NCBI GenBank assembly: GCA_003252395.1
Contig: QKEL01000009.1
Span: 682,001-746,000 of the forward strand
DNA: 64,000 nucleotides
Direction of reading: 5' to 3'
Source: Spirochaetales bacterium
GTDB lineage: Bacteria > Spirochaetota > Spirochaetia > Treponematales > Treponemataceae
Shown one piece after another: positions 28,150-37,543 of this stretch; positions within the stretch are counted from its first letter, which is position 1, and each line of letters starts with the position of its first letter. The translations under genes were made by a program, and so were the position numbers. A model generated the notes under the pieces. The model did not search any database and was not told where the DNA came from. It saw only the letters and a program-made list of their open reading frames with translations.

Positions 28150-28746
28150 ATGAAGAATCCGGCGTACTATTCCATTCTGTGCTCACTCGTCGTTCTCGCT
28201 TCCTGCACTACCCAACCCGCTACAGAAACCCCGCAGCCGCCCGCGGAACCGCCTGCGGTATCGGCAACGAATGGCCAGCCGGAAGCGGGAACGGAGGAAA
28301 CGCCCGCCGCGACGACTCCCGCCGCGACGGATGGGGACATCGTAGCCCAGTTCGAAAACGTGACCATCACCAAGCAAACCTTCATCACGACCAAAACCGA
28401 GCTTGAAGCGGTCGTGAACGACCTGAACCGGATAACCTTTTCCCGGGATTACAACGCGTGGCTCGAATACCTTTCGCCCGAATACCGCGAGAATTTCTCC
28501 GATCCCGCCGTTTTGGCGGAGGTTTCGGCGAATCTTCCCATTAAGGGAATTCAGCTTCGCTCCATAAAAGATTACTTCAATTACGTATTCGTGCCGTCGC
28601 GCCAGAATATGCGCGTGGACGATATCAAATTCGTTTCACCTACCCGGGTATACGTGATCATGGAAATTTCGCCCGGAAATCTCGCGGCCATATACATCAT
28701 CGAGAAATTCGGGAATACCTGGAAGCTGGTTCCCAAGAATCAATAA
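28150..28746 (+). CDS. Lipoprotein, unknown function
   Basis: 198 residues with a signal peptide ending in the lipobox LASC (cysteine about 19). A Pro/Thr/Ala-rich linker (about 20-65) follows, then a compact domain (about 75-198) with ITFSRDYNAWLEYLSPEYRE and a beta-rich end, INKxxK-free but reminiscent of NTF2-like or treponemal lipoprotein domains. I cannot name the family. Probably anchored in the inner leaflet of an envelope membrane. Confidence 0.8.
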   Translation: MKNPAYYSILCSLVVLASCTTQPATETPQPPAEPPAVSATNGQPEAGTEETPAATTPAATDGDIVAQFENVTITKQTFITTKTELEAVVNDLNRITFSRDYNAWLEYLSPEYRENFSDPAVLAEVSANLPIKGIQLRSIKDYFNYVFVPSRQNMRVDDIKFVSPTRVYVIMEISPGNLAAIYIIEKFGNTWKLVPKNQ

Positions 28747-28767
28747 TGGCGTGAAAAGGGTAAATAC

Positions 28768-28798
28768 TTGACTTATACTTGGAGTTACCGAGTATAAT
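28768..28798 (+). promoter_or_regulatory. Promoter of the 28835 HEAT-repeat gene
   Basis: TTGACT, 19-base spacer, TATAAT; the transcript would have a leader of about 30 bases carrying GGGAGG. Confidence 0.7.
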
Positions 28799-28834
28799 AT
28801 CATATTAGATAAAGATGACCAGGGAGGTCTCCAT

Positions 28835-29560
28835 ATGCGTATCAAGTCGTTGCCAGTTGTTGTCGCGACCCTTCTCGTTTCGGCCTTTTCCGCCTACGCG
28901 GAAGGCTCCGATTCCATTATGACCGTAGAGGAAGCGTATCTGAACTCGGTCGAGGGAGTCATAATCAAGGAACTCGCGACATCCGAGGGACGGGACAGCA
29001 AAATGGTCGCCCTGCAGTATATCGAAAACGCCATCGGCGCGGGCCGCACCTCCGAGGACATACAGGTCGCCCTGGACAGCCTCGCTTCCGAGGGAATCAC
29101 CAGCGTGGTGAAGGAAAACGGCCGAACCATGAACAATTTCCCCGACGTTCGCATGAAGGCTTGCGAGCTTCTCGGCAAAATGGGTACGACCGAGGCGAAA
29201 GACACCCTGATCACGGTCATGTATTCCGACAACGAGCCCGCGGTTATTACCGCCGCGGTACGGTCTCTCGGAGAGCTGGGCTATAACGATAACGACGAGG
29301 TGGTCGAGATGATCAACTGGATCACCAGAAAGTTCGACATAATCCTTCCGACCAGTTCACTCGCCCTTGAGGTTCTCAATACCTACGAAAAACTGGCTCC
29401 CCAGGTCGAGGACAAGTCGGGCATGATCAACGCGATAATTCGCATTGCGAACAATTACAATTACGTTACGCCGGTACGAAATCGCGCCTATGAAGTATTG
29501 AAATCGGTAAGCGGCAACGGCGGAAAAAGCGGTACCGCCAAGAGCGGCAGCGGGAAATAG
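28835..29560 (+). CDS. Secreted HEAT-repeat protein
   Basis: 241 residues. A signal peptide (MRIKSLPVVVATLLVSAF, cleavage after AYA) leads to a helical repeat protein with HEAT-like units such as DVRMKACELLGKMGTTEAKD and VITAAVRSLGELGYNDND. The C-terminus is Gly/Ser-rich. HEAT repeats are protein-binding scaffolds; the partner is unknown. GGGAGG eight bases before the ATG supports the start. Confidence 0.8.
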   Translation: MRIKSLPVVVATLLVSAFSAYAEGSDSIMTVEEAYLNSVEGVIIKELATSEGRDSKMVALQYIENAIGAGRTSEDIQVALDSLASEGITSVVKENGRTMNNFPDVRMKACELLGKMGTTEAKDTLITVMYSDNEPAVITAAVRSLGELGYNDNDEVVEMINWITRKFDIILPTSSLALEVLNTYEKLAPQVEDKSGMINAIIRIANNYNYVTPVRNRAYEVLKSVSGNGGKSGTAKSGSGK

Positions 29561-29590
29561 TCGTTCGGCGCGGAAAGGCGTTTCCGCGCA

Positions 29591-29632
29591 GGCAATAAAA
29601 AAACCCGGCGTAAACCGGGTTTTTTTATTGCC
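29591..29632. terminator. Bidirectional terminator between the HEAT gene and tRNA-Arg
   Basis: A perfect inverted repeat with 18-base arms (GGCAATAAAAAAACCCGG and its complement) and a six-base loop. It has T-runs on both strands, so it can end the plus-strand HEAT gene and the minus-strand tRNA. Confidence 0.93.
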
Positions 29633-29635
29633 TGA

Positions 29636-29709
<74 letters not shown>

Positions 29710-29723
29710 GTGACTCATGTCCA

Positions 29724-29751
29724 TTTATACGGAAAACTGAAGTTTTGTCAA
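29724..29751 (-). promoter_or_regulatory. Promoter of tRNA-Arg
   Basis: Minus strand TTGACA, 16-base spacer, TATAAA, with +1 about seven bases before the tRNA. Confidence 0.75.
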
Positions 29752-29770
29752 TCAATCGCAAGGTGAAAAT

Positions 29771-30358
29771 ATGGAACCCATCGTTTTAGCGTCTACGTCT
29801 CCCCGTAGGCAGGAAATACTGAAGGAACTCGGAATACCCTTCCGGGTAATGACCCCGGACTATGACGAGCCCGATATGCCCGGTCTTGAACCCGAAAGCG
29901 TGGCGGAACTCCACTCGATGAAGAAGCTCGAGTCGGTAATGCGCGCCCAGACCGATATCAACGCGCCCTGGATATTGGGAGCCGATACCCTCATTTCGCT
30001 GGACGGTAAGGTGTACGGAAAGCCCGCGGACCGCGACGACGCCGAGCGGATGCTGCGAGATTTTTCGGGTAAATCGCATTCGGTCATCACCGGCATTAGC
30101 CTTTTCGACGCAAAAATCAACTTTATCTCGTCCCGCACTTCGGTCAGCACGGTCACCTTCATGAAGCTGGACGACCGGCAGATAGAGGCGTACCTGGATA
30201 CCGGCGAGTGGCAGGGAGTCGCGGGGGCTTACCGGATACAGGGCTTGGCGGCCTGTTTTATCGAACGGATCGAGGGATCCTGGAGCGGTATCGTAGGCTT
30301 GCCAATACACGATTTATATGCCATACTGCGCGAGCACGGCTACGAATTCACCGTTTAA
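29771..30358 (+). CDS. maf: Maf-family nucleotide pyrophosphatase
   Basis: 195 residues; starts with the Maf signature LASTSPRRQEILKELGIPF, then ADTLISLDGKVYGKP and GVAGAYRIQGLAACFIE. The protein hydrolyses non-canonical nucleoside triphosphates such as dTTP/UTP or modified pyrimidines. AAGGTG before the ATG supports the start. It precedes rpsB by 90 bases. Confidence 0.94.
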   Translation: MEPIVLASTSPRRQEILKELGIPFRVMTPDYDEPDMPGLEPESVAELHSMKKLESVMRAQTDINAPWILGADTLISLDGKVYGKPADRDDAERMLRDFSGKSHSVITGISLFDAKINFISSRTSVSTVTFMKLDDRQIEAYLDTGEWQGVAGAYRIQGLAACFIERIEGSWSGIVGLPIHDLYAILREHGYEFTV

Positions 30359-30412
30359 CGGCGGTTCCGGCCGGCACATCTTCCGGTTTTCATACCGAGA
30401 AACAGAGAAGGG

Positions 30413-30433
30413 GTATTCCTATAGTAGGAATAC
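30413..30433 (+). promoter_or_regulatory. Hairpin in the rpsB leader
   Basis: GTATTCCT / AGGAATAC with a five-base loop ends just before AAGGAG, the rpsB ribosome-binding site. It could modulate rpsB translation. There is no direct evidence beyond position. Confidence 0.45.
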
Positions 30434-30448
30434 ACGAAGGAGAATCTC

Positions 30449-31324
30449 ATGGCAGTAGTAACCATGAAAAGCCTGCTCGAGTCCGGCGTACATTTCGGAC
30501 ATCAGGTAAAGCGCTGGGACCCCCGCATGAAGAAGTATATCTTCGCGGAACGGAACGGCATCCACATCATCGATCTTCAGAAGACCATCCTTTCCATTAA
30601 GGAAGCCTACGAAGCCGTCCGCAAGACCACGGCTGCCGGCAAGAGCGTGCTCTTCGTCGGAACCAAGAAGCAGGCCCAGCAGACCATCGCCAAAGAGGCG
30701 GAACGCTGCGGCATGTTCTACGTGAATAACCGCTGGCTCGGCGGTATGCTCACCAATTTCACCACCATCAAGAAAAGCCTCCTCCGCCTGAAAAAGATCG
30801 AAAAGATGGAAATCGACGGCACCTTCGAGAGTCTCACCAAGAAGGAAATCGCCGCCGCGCTCAAGGAAAAGGCAAAGCTCGAGAAAAACCTCGGCGGTAT
30901 CAAGGAAATGAAGGATCTCCCCGGAATCCTCTTCATTATCGACACCCGCAAGGAATCCATCGCCGTGGCCGAAGCCCGCCGCATGGGCATTCCGATCGTG
31001 GCCGTCGTGGATACCAACTGCAACCCCGAGGGAATCGATTATCCGATCCCCGGAAACGACGACGCCATCCGCGCCATCTCCCTGTTTACCCAGATCATCG
31101 CCAACGCCGTCGTCGAAGCCGACAACGAGAACGGGCTCAAGATCATCGAGAACCTCCAGGACGACGATGAGGACATGACCGAAACCGTTGCCGCGAAGGT
31201 CGCCGAGGACGAAGAGATCGAGGATTACAGCAACTATACCCCCACCGATGCCAAGGTTTCCGAAGCCGTTGCCGAAGAAACCGAACCCCTCGTCGACGAA
31301 GACAAACTCTACGACGAGAAATAA
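30449..31324 (+). CDS. rpsB: Ribosomal protein uS2
   Basis: 291 residues; [20 protein letters not shown], then [15 protein letters not shown] and [24 protein letters not shown] are S2 signatures. The last 50 residues form an acidic tail ([14 protein letters not shown] and beyond), longer than in E. coli. Structural protein of the 30S subunit; tsf follows by 14 bases. Confidence 0.97.
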   Translation: MAVVTMKSLLESGVHFGHQVKRWDPRMKKYIFAERNGIHIIDLQKTILSIKEAYEAVRKTTAAGKSVLFVGTKKQAQQTIAKEAERCGMFYVNNRWLGGMLTNFTTIKKSLLRLKKIEKMEIDGTFESLTKKEIAAALKEKAKLEKNLGGIKEMKDLPGILFIIDTRKESIAVAEARRMGIPIVAVVDTNCNPEGIDYPIPGNDDAIRAISLFTQIIANAVVEADNENGLKIIENLQDDDEDMTETVAAKVAEDEEIEDYSNYTPTDAKVSEAVAEETEPLVDEDKLYDEK

Positions 31325-31338
31325 GGAGACGAGCACTC

Positions 31339-32178
31339 ATGGACATCAAAGCTTCCGACGTTAAGGCGCTGCGCGAGAAAACCGGCGCCGGCATGATGGA
31401 GTGCAAGAACGCGCTCGTCGAAACCAAGGGCGATGCCGCCGCCGCCGAGAAACTTCTCAAGGAAAAGGGCCTGGCCGCCGTTGAAAAACGCGCAGGTCGC
31501 GCGACCAGCGAGGGCCGCGTGGTAGTGAAGACCGACGGCAAGAAGGCCGTTATGGTTGAAGTTACCTGCGAAACCGACTTCGTGGCCAAGAACGTCGACT
31601 TCATCGCCCTGTGCGAAGACGTGGTAACCACCGCCTGGGACAAGGGCGTTACCGAGGTAACTCCCGAGCTTTCCGCGAAGGTACTCGACCTCGCCACCAA
31701 GATCCGCGAGAACATGAGCCTGAACCGCATCGCCACCGTCAATTGCGCCGCCGACGAAAGCGTCACGAGCTACGTGCACTCCGATCAGAAGACCGGCGTT
31801 CTCATTACCCTGAAGGCAGATAAGAGCGAGGTTCTCGCTTCCGCCGCGGTCAAGGAATTCGCCTACGACTGCTGTCTGCACGTCGCCGCCTTTACCCCCC
31901 GGTACGTCGCGGTCGCCGACGTGGATCAGGCCTATATCACCGAGCAGACCGAAATCTTCATGAAGCAGACCGCCGAGCTTGATAAGCCCGAAAACGTGAA
32001 GTCCGGTATCGTGCAGGGCAAGATCAAGAAGCACCTAGCCGAAATTTGCTTCCTGGAGCAACCCTTCGTCAAGGACGATAAGGTCTCCGTTTCCAAGAAA
32101 ATGGAAGAAGTCGGAAAGGCGGCTGGCGGGAAACTGACCCTCTCCAAGATGGTTCTTTTCCAGCTCGGCTCTAACTAA
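31339..32178 (+). CDS. tsf: Elongation factor Ts
   Basis: 279 residues: an N-terminal UBA-like part with [19 protein letters not shown], the core signature [12 protein letters not shown], and a C-terminal dimerisation module with [11 protein letters not shown]. It exchanges GDP for GTP on EF-Tu. Cotranscribed with rpsB. Confidence 0.97.
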   Translation: MDIKASDVKALREKTGAGMMECKNALVETKGDAAAAEKLLKEKGLAAVEKRAGRATSEGRVVVKTDGKKAVMVEVTCETDFVAKNVDFIALCEDVVTTAWDKGVTEVTPELSAKVLDLATKIRENMSLNRIATVNCAADESVTSYVHSDQKTGVLITLKADKSEVLASAAVKEFAYDCCLHVAAFTPRYVAVADVDQAYITEQTEIFMKQTAELDKPENVKSGIVQGKIKKHLAEICFLEQPFVKDDKVSVSKKMEEVGKAAGGKLTLSKMVLFQLGSN

Positions 32179-32198
32179 TATCCGGTAAACCGACGCGT

Positions 32199-32224
32199 AA
32201 CCGGCTCCCACCCGGGAGCCGGTT
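32199..32224 (+). terminator. Probable terminator or attenuator after tsf
   Basis: Stem AACCGGCTCCC / GGGAGCCGGTT with a four-base loop, followed by ATTCATTTT. The T-run is interrupted, so termination may be partial and some readthrough into frr is likely. Confidence 0.6.
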
Positions 32225-32259
32225 ATTCATTTTCAGCTATAAGCGGTTTATACCAACAC

Positions 32260-32381
32260 GCCGCCCCTCGGGACGGCGCAGTTTCAAGGAATTGTCCAAC
32301 GAGCCGCCCCTAAGGCGGCGCAGTTTCAAGGAATTGTCCAACGAGCCGCCCCTCGGGACGGCGCAGTTTCAAGGAGTAACC
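32260..32381 (+). repeat. Three tandem copies of a 42-43 bp palindromic repeat
   Basis: Copies at 32260-32302, 32303-32344 and 32345-32381 (the last one truncated at its 3' end). Each has a hairpin head, GCCGCC-CCTCG-GGACGGC in copies 1 and 3 and GCCGCC-CCTAA-GGCGGC in copy 2, then CGCAGTTTCAAGGA and ATTGTCCAACGA. The AAGGAG of copy 3 is the frr ribosome-binding site. The array is also an open frame continuous with frr ([10 protein letters not shown] when read). I know of no function. Confidence 0.9.
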
Positions 32382-32936
32382 ATGTCGGATACCATCGCGC
32401 CCCACCTGGAGCGCATGAAAAAATCGATCGCCGCCCTGAAAGACGAGTTCAATACCATACGAACGGGACGTGCCTCCGCATCTCTTTTCGATAAGGTGCG
32501 CGTGGATTATTACGGGGATAAATCTCCCCTTTCGCAGGTTGCCACCATCTCCATTCCGGAAGCCCGCCTCGTGGTTATCCAACCCTGGGACAAGGGCTTA
32601 ATAGGCGAAATCGAAAAGGGAATCCAAAAATCCGAGTTGGGATTGAATCCCTCCAACGACGGAAAAGTCATTCGCATACAGATTCCGCCCCTCACCGAGG
32701 AACGCCGAAAGGAACTCGTGAAAACGGCGAAAGGCTATGCCGAGCAGAGCCGCGTCGCGATTCGCAACATCCGCCGCGACGGGAACGACGACTTGAAAAA
32801 ACTGCAAAAAGAGGGCCTTTTGACCGAGGACGAACTGAAAGTCTCCGAAGAGGAACTCCAGAAATCCACCGACCGCTTTATCCAGGATATCAATAAGATC
32901 CTGGAAGAAAAAGAAAAAGAGATACTCGAGGGTTGA
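32382..32936 (+). CDS. frr: Ribosome recycling factor
   Basis: 184 residues; [20 protein letters not shown], then [34 protein letters not shown] and the C-terminal [19 protein letters not shown] are typical of RRF. It splits post-termination ribosomes with EF-G. AGGAG six bases before the ATG at 32382 decides the start. An in-frame TTG at 32292 would add 30 residues encoded by the repeat array and is unlikely. Confidence 0.96.
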   Translation: MSDTIAPHLERMKKSIAALKDEFNTIRTGRASASLFDKVRVDYYGDKSPLSQVATISIPEARLVVIQPWDKGLIGEIEKGIQKSELGLNPSNDGKVIRIQIPPLTEERRKELVKTAKGYAEQSRVAIRNIRRDGNDDLKKLQKEGLLTEDELKVSEEELQKSTDRFIQDINKILEEKEKEILEG

Positions 32937-33622
32937 TGGAAGCCTTACCCGCCCACGTGGCGATCATTATGGACGGCAATGGCCGCTGGGCAAAGCTCCG
33001 CGGCCAAAGCCGGACCCAGGGTCACAAACAGGGCCTCGAAGCCGCCAAGGCCGTGGTCAAACGATCGGCTGAGCTTGGCATTCCCTTCGTTACCCTCTAT
33101 ACCTTCTCGACCGAAAACTGGAAGCGCGCGGCCGACGAAGTGGGCTTTCTCATGACCTTAATCAAGACCCATCTCCGCGCCGAACTCGATTTTTACGCCA
33201 GAAACGGCATACGGGTACGCCACGCGGGGGACTTATCGGGGCTTCCCGCCGACATCGTAAAGGAAATCCAGGACGTTAGCGAGCGTACGGCACAATACAC
33301 CAATACGACCGTGGTACTCGCCATTAACTACGGCGGCCAGGACGAATTGGTCAGGGCCATCAAGAAAATACCGGAAAACGAACGGGGCTCAATTACCGCA
33401 AAGACGCTTGAGTCCTACTTAGATATACCCGAGCTACCCCCGGTGGATTTAATGATCCGCACCGGCGGAGAGAAACGCATCAGCAACTTCCTTCTTTGGC
33501 AATCCGCGTACGCAGAACTATATTTCAGCGACAAACTTTGGCCGGACTGGACCGGGAACGACCTGGACGAAGCCATTAGGGACTTTACTTCCCGCAACAG
33601 GAGATTCGGATCCGTACCATGA
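32936..33622 (+). CDS. uppS: Isoprenyl (undecaprenyl) diphosphate synthase
   Basis: 228 residues. The catalytic block HVAIIMDGNGRWAK is at residues 7-20, then TLYTFSTENWKR and DLMIRTGGEKRISNFLLWQ with the substrate-binding Arg residues. It makes the C55 carrier lipid for peptidoglycan and glycan assembly. The ATG overlaps the frr stop by one base (TGATG); TTG at 32933 is an alternative. Confidence 0.95.
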   Translation: MEALPAHVAIIMDGNGRWAKLRGQSRTQGHKQGLEAAKAVVKRSAELGIPFVTLYTFSTENWKRAADEVGFLMTLIKTHLRAELDFYARNGIRVRHAGDLSGLPADIVKEIQDVSERTAQYTNTTVVLAINYGGQDELVRAIKKIPENERGSITAKTLESYLDIPELPPVDLMIRTGGEKRISNFLLWQSAYAELYFSDKLWPDWTGNDLDEAIRDFTSRNRRFGSVP

Positions 33623-34467
33623 GAAAAATTATTGAACGCCTGCTTTTATTTTTTATCGGATTGCCCCTCATTCTCGCGTCCGTTTTCTTCTTTCCCCAAC
33701 GGCATTATCTCCTTCTCAATATCGAGCTTATCGTGTTTACCCTCCTCGCCATAATTGAGATGCGAGGAATGCTCGCCGCCCGGTTCGCCGTGTTTCCCCT
33801 TCCCCTCCTTATGCTAACCGGCGTTATGATTCCCCTGGCGGCGGTATTATACGCCTCCTTCGGCTTCCCGTACCGGCTCATAACGTTTTCTATCGCCATA
33901 GCGAGCGTTCTGGTGCTGTTCCTTGAATTCGTCCAGGGGATGAAAGGCGACTTTGACCGTTCCCTTGAACGTATCCTCACCGGCTTCGCGGTTGTTTTAT
34001 ATCCCGGATACCTCGCCATGTATTTGACCATCATGACAAAGTGGGACAATGCGGGTATCGTGCTCTCCCTGTTTTTGCTGATGGTCTTCGGTTGCGATTC
34101 GATCGCCTGGCTCTTCGGCGTTTTGCTGGGGAAAAACAACCGCGGTATCATTCCCGCCAGCCCGAATAAAAGCGTAGCCGGCTTCATCGGGGGGTACGTC
34201 GGAACCTTCCTCGCGGGGGGACTCGGGCAATACTTCTTCCCGGAAGTTTTTGCCGGCCCGCTATGGAAGATGGGCGTTCTGGCCCTGATGACCGCCACCG
34301 CCTCGATCGTGGGCGATATTATCGAATCGATAATGAAACGTTCCGCCGGAATAAAGGATTCGGGGGCGCTCATTCCCGGAAGGGGCGGAGTGCTCGACAG
34401 CATCGACTCCATCCTCCTGGCGGCGCCGGTATTCTACATACTCGGCGACTTTTTGTTTGGATTATGA
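33619..34467 (+). CDS. cdsA: Phosphatidate cytidylyltransferase
   Basis: 282 residues, about seven or eight membrane segments. The CDS signature is near the C-terminus: SIVGDIIESIMKRSAGIKDS followed by GRGGVLDSIDS. It makes CDP-diacylglycerol for phospholipid synthesis. It overlaps uppS by four bases (ATGA). Confidence 0.95.
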   Translation: MRKIIERLLLFFIGLPLILASVFFFPQRHYLLLNIELIVFTLLAIIEMRGMLAARFAVFPLPLLMLTGVMIPLAAVLYASFGFPYRLITFSIAIASVLVLFLEFVQGMKGDFDRSLERILTGFAVVLYPGYLAMYLTIMTKWDNAGIVLSLFLLMVFGCDSIAWLFGVLLGKNNRGIIPASPNKSVAGFIGGYVGTFLAGGLGQYFFPEVFAGPLWKMGVLALMTATASIVGDIIESIMKRSAGIKDSGALIPGRGGVLDSIDSILLAAPVFYILGDFLFGL

Positions 34468-34468
34468 G

Positions 34469-35584
34469 ATGAGCGATTCAAAACGCATTCTCGTGCTTGG
34501 CGCGACCGGCTCGATCGGTTCCAGTACCCTCGATATCGTCAGGAATGATCCCGAACGCTTCGTCGTCTCGGGCATGACCGCCCATCGCGATACGTACGGA
34601 CTGAACGCCCTCGGGGCGGAATTTCCCCTAGCGGACACCCTGTTGACCGCCTCGGCCTCCGAATCGGAAATAGTGGAGTTCATTCACCGATCCGACGCCG
34701 ATATCGTGGTAAACGGCATTGCCGGCGCTGCCGGACTCATTCCCTCCAAGGCGGCGCTGGAATCCGGGAAAGACCTCGCCCTTGCGAACAAGGAAACCAT
34801 CGTTATGGCGGGCGCCCTCGTCCGCCGATTGGCCGCCGAAACGGGGAAAATGATTCTTCCCGTGGATTCAGAGCATTCCGCGGTTTTCAATCTCGTTGCC
34901 GCCCATGGAGCCGAAGCCGTCGAATCGGTGATCCTCACGGCTTCCGGAGGCCCTTTTAGGAACCGGCCCGCCGAAAGCCTCGCAACGGTGACGCCGGAAG
35001 ACGCCCTGAAGCATCCTACCTGGTCCATGGGATCGAAAATAACGATTGACTCAGCCACGCTCGCCAATAAGGGCCTGGAAGTGATAGAGGCATGCCGGCT
35101 CTTCGACCTTAAAGCCGAGGCGGTGCGCGTGGTCGTGCATCCGGAAAGCCTCGTGCATTCCTTTATCAGGACCAGGGACGGTGAGCTGTACGCGCAAATA
35201 TCCAAGCCCGACATGCGGCATCCGATCCTCTCGGCCTTGAATTGGCCTGAGATACGGCCGAATCACCTTCAGCCGTTCGACCCCGAAACCCTCGGGACCC
35301 TCCATTTCGAACGGCCCCGCTACGAGGATTTTCCCCTCCTGGGAATGGCCTATCGTTCCGTCGCCATGGGAGGCTCGTATACCATCGCGTTTAACGCCGC
35401 CAATGAGGTGGCCGTGGCAGCGTTCCTCGCCCGCTCGGTCCCTTTTCCGGGAATCGGCGAAATAACGGCGAAGGTGCTGGAGCGGGATTGGTCGGGGGAA
35501 CCTTCGGATTTCAAGGCCGTACAGGAAGCCGACGACGTGGCCCGCGCCTATGCGGAAGAGGCGGTAAAGGAATTTTCCCGATGA
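34469..35584 (+). CDS. dxr: 1-deoxy-D-xylulose 5-phosphate reductoisomerase
   Basis: 371 residues. The NADPH-binding loop is LGATGSIGSSTLDIVR; catalytic and metal region VDSEHSAVFN; LTASGGPFR; and HPTWSMGSKITIDSATLANK. It commits carbon to the MEP pathway for isoprenoids, feeding uppS two genes upstream. ATG 34469 is preferred over an in-frame TTG at 34457 that lies within cdsA. Confidence 0.96.
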   Translation: MSDSKRILVLGATGSIGSSTLDIVRNDPERFVVSGMTAHRDTYGLNALGAEFPLADTLLTASASESEIVEFIHRSDADIVVNGIAGAAGLIPSKAALESGKDLALANKETIVMAGALVRRLAAETGKMILPVDSEHSAVFNLVAAHGAEAVESVILTASGGPFRNRPAESLATVTPEDALKHPTWSMGSKITIDSATLANKGLEVIEACRLFDLKAEAVRVVVHPESLVHSFIRTRDGELYAQISKPDMRHPILSALNWPEIRPNHLQPFDPETLGTLHFERPRYEDFPLLGMAYRSVAMGGSYTIAFNAANEVAVAAFLARSVPFPGIGEITAKVLERDWSGEPSDFKAVQEADDVARAYAEEAVKEFSR

Positions 35585-36903
35585 TTAGCTACCTTCTCGG
35601 AATACTCGCGCTGGGCCTCGTCATACTCACCCACGAACTTGGACATTTCGCGGCGGCCCGCCTGTTTGGGGTAACCGTAGAAACCTTTTCCCTGGGATGG
35701 GGTCCGGTAATCTTCCGGAAAAAAAAGGGCGATACTGAATATAGAATATCGGCCCTTCCCATCGGCGGATATTGCGGAATGAAAGGCGAACGCGCGTTTC
35801 GCGATGCGCTGGACAAAAACGCCGACCGAATCGAACGGGAACAGGACTCCTTTTACGCCGCGCATCCTTTGAAACGCATGGGAATCGCCTTTGCCGGCCC
35901 GCTTGCCAATTTGCTTTTCGCGGTGCTCGCCTACGCGTCGGTCAGCGCAATCGGATACGGTTATTTTACGTGGGAGAACAGGATCGTTCCAGCGTGGACC
36001 TATGACGGGCAAACGGGCACGCCGGCGCAAAAGGCGGGTATCCAAACAGGAGACCGCATTATTGCCCTCGACGGCCAGCCGATTTCGAATTATTCCGAAT
36101 TACAGCAGTATATTTCCATTAGACCGCAAGAGGCCATTACCGCGACGATCGAACGGAACGATACGGTACTCGCGGCGGAAATAGTCCCCGCGTTGGACAA
36201 GAAGACGGGCAGCGGGAAAATCTTCATCTATCCGTATATTCCCCTCGTCGTGGGGACCGTAAAGCCCGGTTCCGCCGCGGATACGGCGGGCATAAAACCA
36301 GGCGATACCGTGCTTGAGATCGACGGCAAGCCCGTTTCCCACTATCTCGAGCTCGAAAAGGCCCTGGATACGAAGCCGGCGGAAGTTACCGTCGCGCTGG
36401 ACCGGAACGGCATAAAGCTCGTTAAGCGGGTCGTCGTGCTGTATGGTGAAAGCGGCCCTGAAATCGGGCTTGGTTGGCAGCAAGTGTCGGTTCGCGTTCC
36501 CGGAACGGGTCTATGGGCCAGTTTTCGCGCCGGGATAAGCCAAACGGCGCAAACGTTCGCGCTGACCGTCAAGGGAATTAGCCTCCTTTTCAAGGGAGTC
36601 AACGTGACCGAGGCCGTTTCGGGCCCGGTACAGATAACCCATTTACTCGGCGAGGTAGCGCAGAGCGGTTATACGGCCCTGGCCCAGCTGCTCGGGATTA
36701 TCTGCGTATCCCTTTTTCTGATGAATTTACTCCCCATTCCGGTTCTGGACGGGGGACTTATTTTGGTTACGTTAATCGAACTGTTCCGCCGAGAGCCACT
36801 GAAGCCGCGGACCCTTTATTACGCGCAATTCATCGGTCTGGCGTTTATCGTATGCATTTTCGCAGTCGCCTTACTGAGCGATTTTCACTTCCTGACGAAC
36901 TGA
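35581..36903 (+). CDS. rseP: Site-2 membrane metalloprotease RseP
   Basis: 440 residues. Zinc motif ILTHELGHFAAARLFG (HExxH, about residues 17-22) lies in the first membrane segment. Two PDZ domains follow (about 140-210 and 225-300; QKAGIQTGDRIIALDGQPI and DTAGIKPGDTVLEIDGKPV), and the second active-site motif is NLLPIPVLDGG (about residue 385). Such proteases cleave anti-sigma factors and signal-peptide remnants. The start overlaps the dxr stop (ATGA). Confidence 0.94.
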   Translation: MISYLLGILALGLVILTHELGHFAAARLFGVTVETFSLGWGPVIFRKKKGDTEYRISALPIGGYCGMKGERAFRDALDKNADRIEREQDSFYAAHPLKRMGIAFAGPLANLLFAVLAYASVSAIGYGYFTWENRIVPAWTYDGQTGTPAQKAGIQTGDRIIALDGQPISNYSELQQYISIRPQEAITATIERNDTVLAAEIVPALDKKTGSGKIFIYPYIPLVVGTVKPGSAADTAGIKPGDTVLEIDGKPVSHYLELEKALDTKPAEVTVALDRNGIKLVKRVVVLYGESGPEIGLGWQQVSVRVPGTGLWASFRAGISQTAQTFALTVKGISLLFKGVNVTEAVSGPVQITHLLGEVAQSGYTALAQLLGIICVSLFLMNLLPIPVLDGGLILVTLIELFRREPLKPRTLYYAQFIGLAFIVCIFAVALLSDFHFLTN

Positions 36904-36922
36904 ACAGGACGGAGGCACCCGA

Positions 36923-37543
36923 ATGAGAAAGATTACCTGCAATTGCGAACAAACCTTTACCGCTGACCTCCCCGATGAGGTTGATCTCGACCAATCGCCC
37001 GACACCGTACAAAGCATAAACGAGGGGACCTTTTTATCCTGCATTTGCCCCGCTTGCGGCGCGGAACTGCATACGGACCTCGAGACCCGCGTCGTGTGGC
37101 CCTCACGGTCGATGAAACTGGTTCTCGTCCCGGAATTATCGCGTTTCGCGGTGCTTTCCGGTCGCTACGAGGCGGCTGAGGGCTATGATCTGGTCGTCGG
37201 TTACGCCGAGTTGGCCGACCGAGTGACCGTCTACCGTGATGGCCTTGATCCCCTGGCGGTGGAAGCGCTTAAATTTCACCTCGTTCAAAAGGCCCTTGAG
37301 TCTTCCCCAGAATCCGCGCCGATCATTTCCTTTGAGGGCGTCGATGCCGATTCGAACCTCGTTTTTCATGTCCATGGGCTGCGGGATTCTGAAATAGCGG
37401 TCATGAAAGTTCCCGAAAAACTCTATCAAACGGTATACGGCTCCGTTACGGCTAAACCGGACGAAGAGCCCCACTCACTCCTGCGGAACGGCGCGTACCT
37501 CTCGGTGCAGAATCTCGCGTTCGGGGGTTCCGACAATGATTAA
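36923..37543 (+). CDS. CpXC-domain protein
   Basis: 206 residues. The N-terminus holds two cysteine pairs, ITCNCEQTF and FLSCICPACGAEL (about residues 5-50), which fits the CpXC putative zinc domain. The remaining alpha/beta part (WPSRSMKLVLVPE, then YDLVVGYAELADRVTVYRDG) is also seen in such proteins. Function unknown. GGAGG is seven bases before the ATG. It overlaps the next gene by eight bases. Confidence 0.8.
   Translation: MRKITCNCEQTFTADLPDEVDLDQSPDTVQSINEGTFLSCICPACGAELHTDLETRVVWPSRSMKLVLVPELSRFAVLSGRYEAAEGYDLVVGYAELADRVTVYRDGLDPLAVEALKFHLVQKALESSPESAPIISFEGVDADSNLVFHVHGLRDSEIAVMKVPEKLYQTVYGSVTAKPDEEPHSLLRNGAYLSVQNLAFGGSDND

Noticed and set aside
32292-32381. N-terminal extension of frr starting at TTG 32292
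   Set aside because: The added residues come only from the repeat array, and AGGAG fits the ATG at 32382, which matches the family N-terminus.
32260-32381. CRISPR-like array
   Set aside because: The units are directly adjacent with no unique spacers, and only three copies exist.
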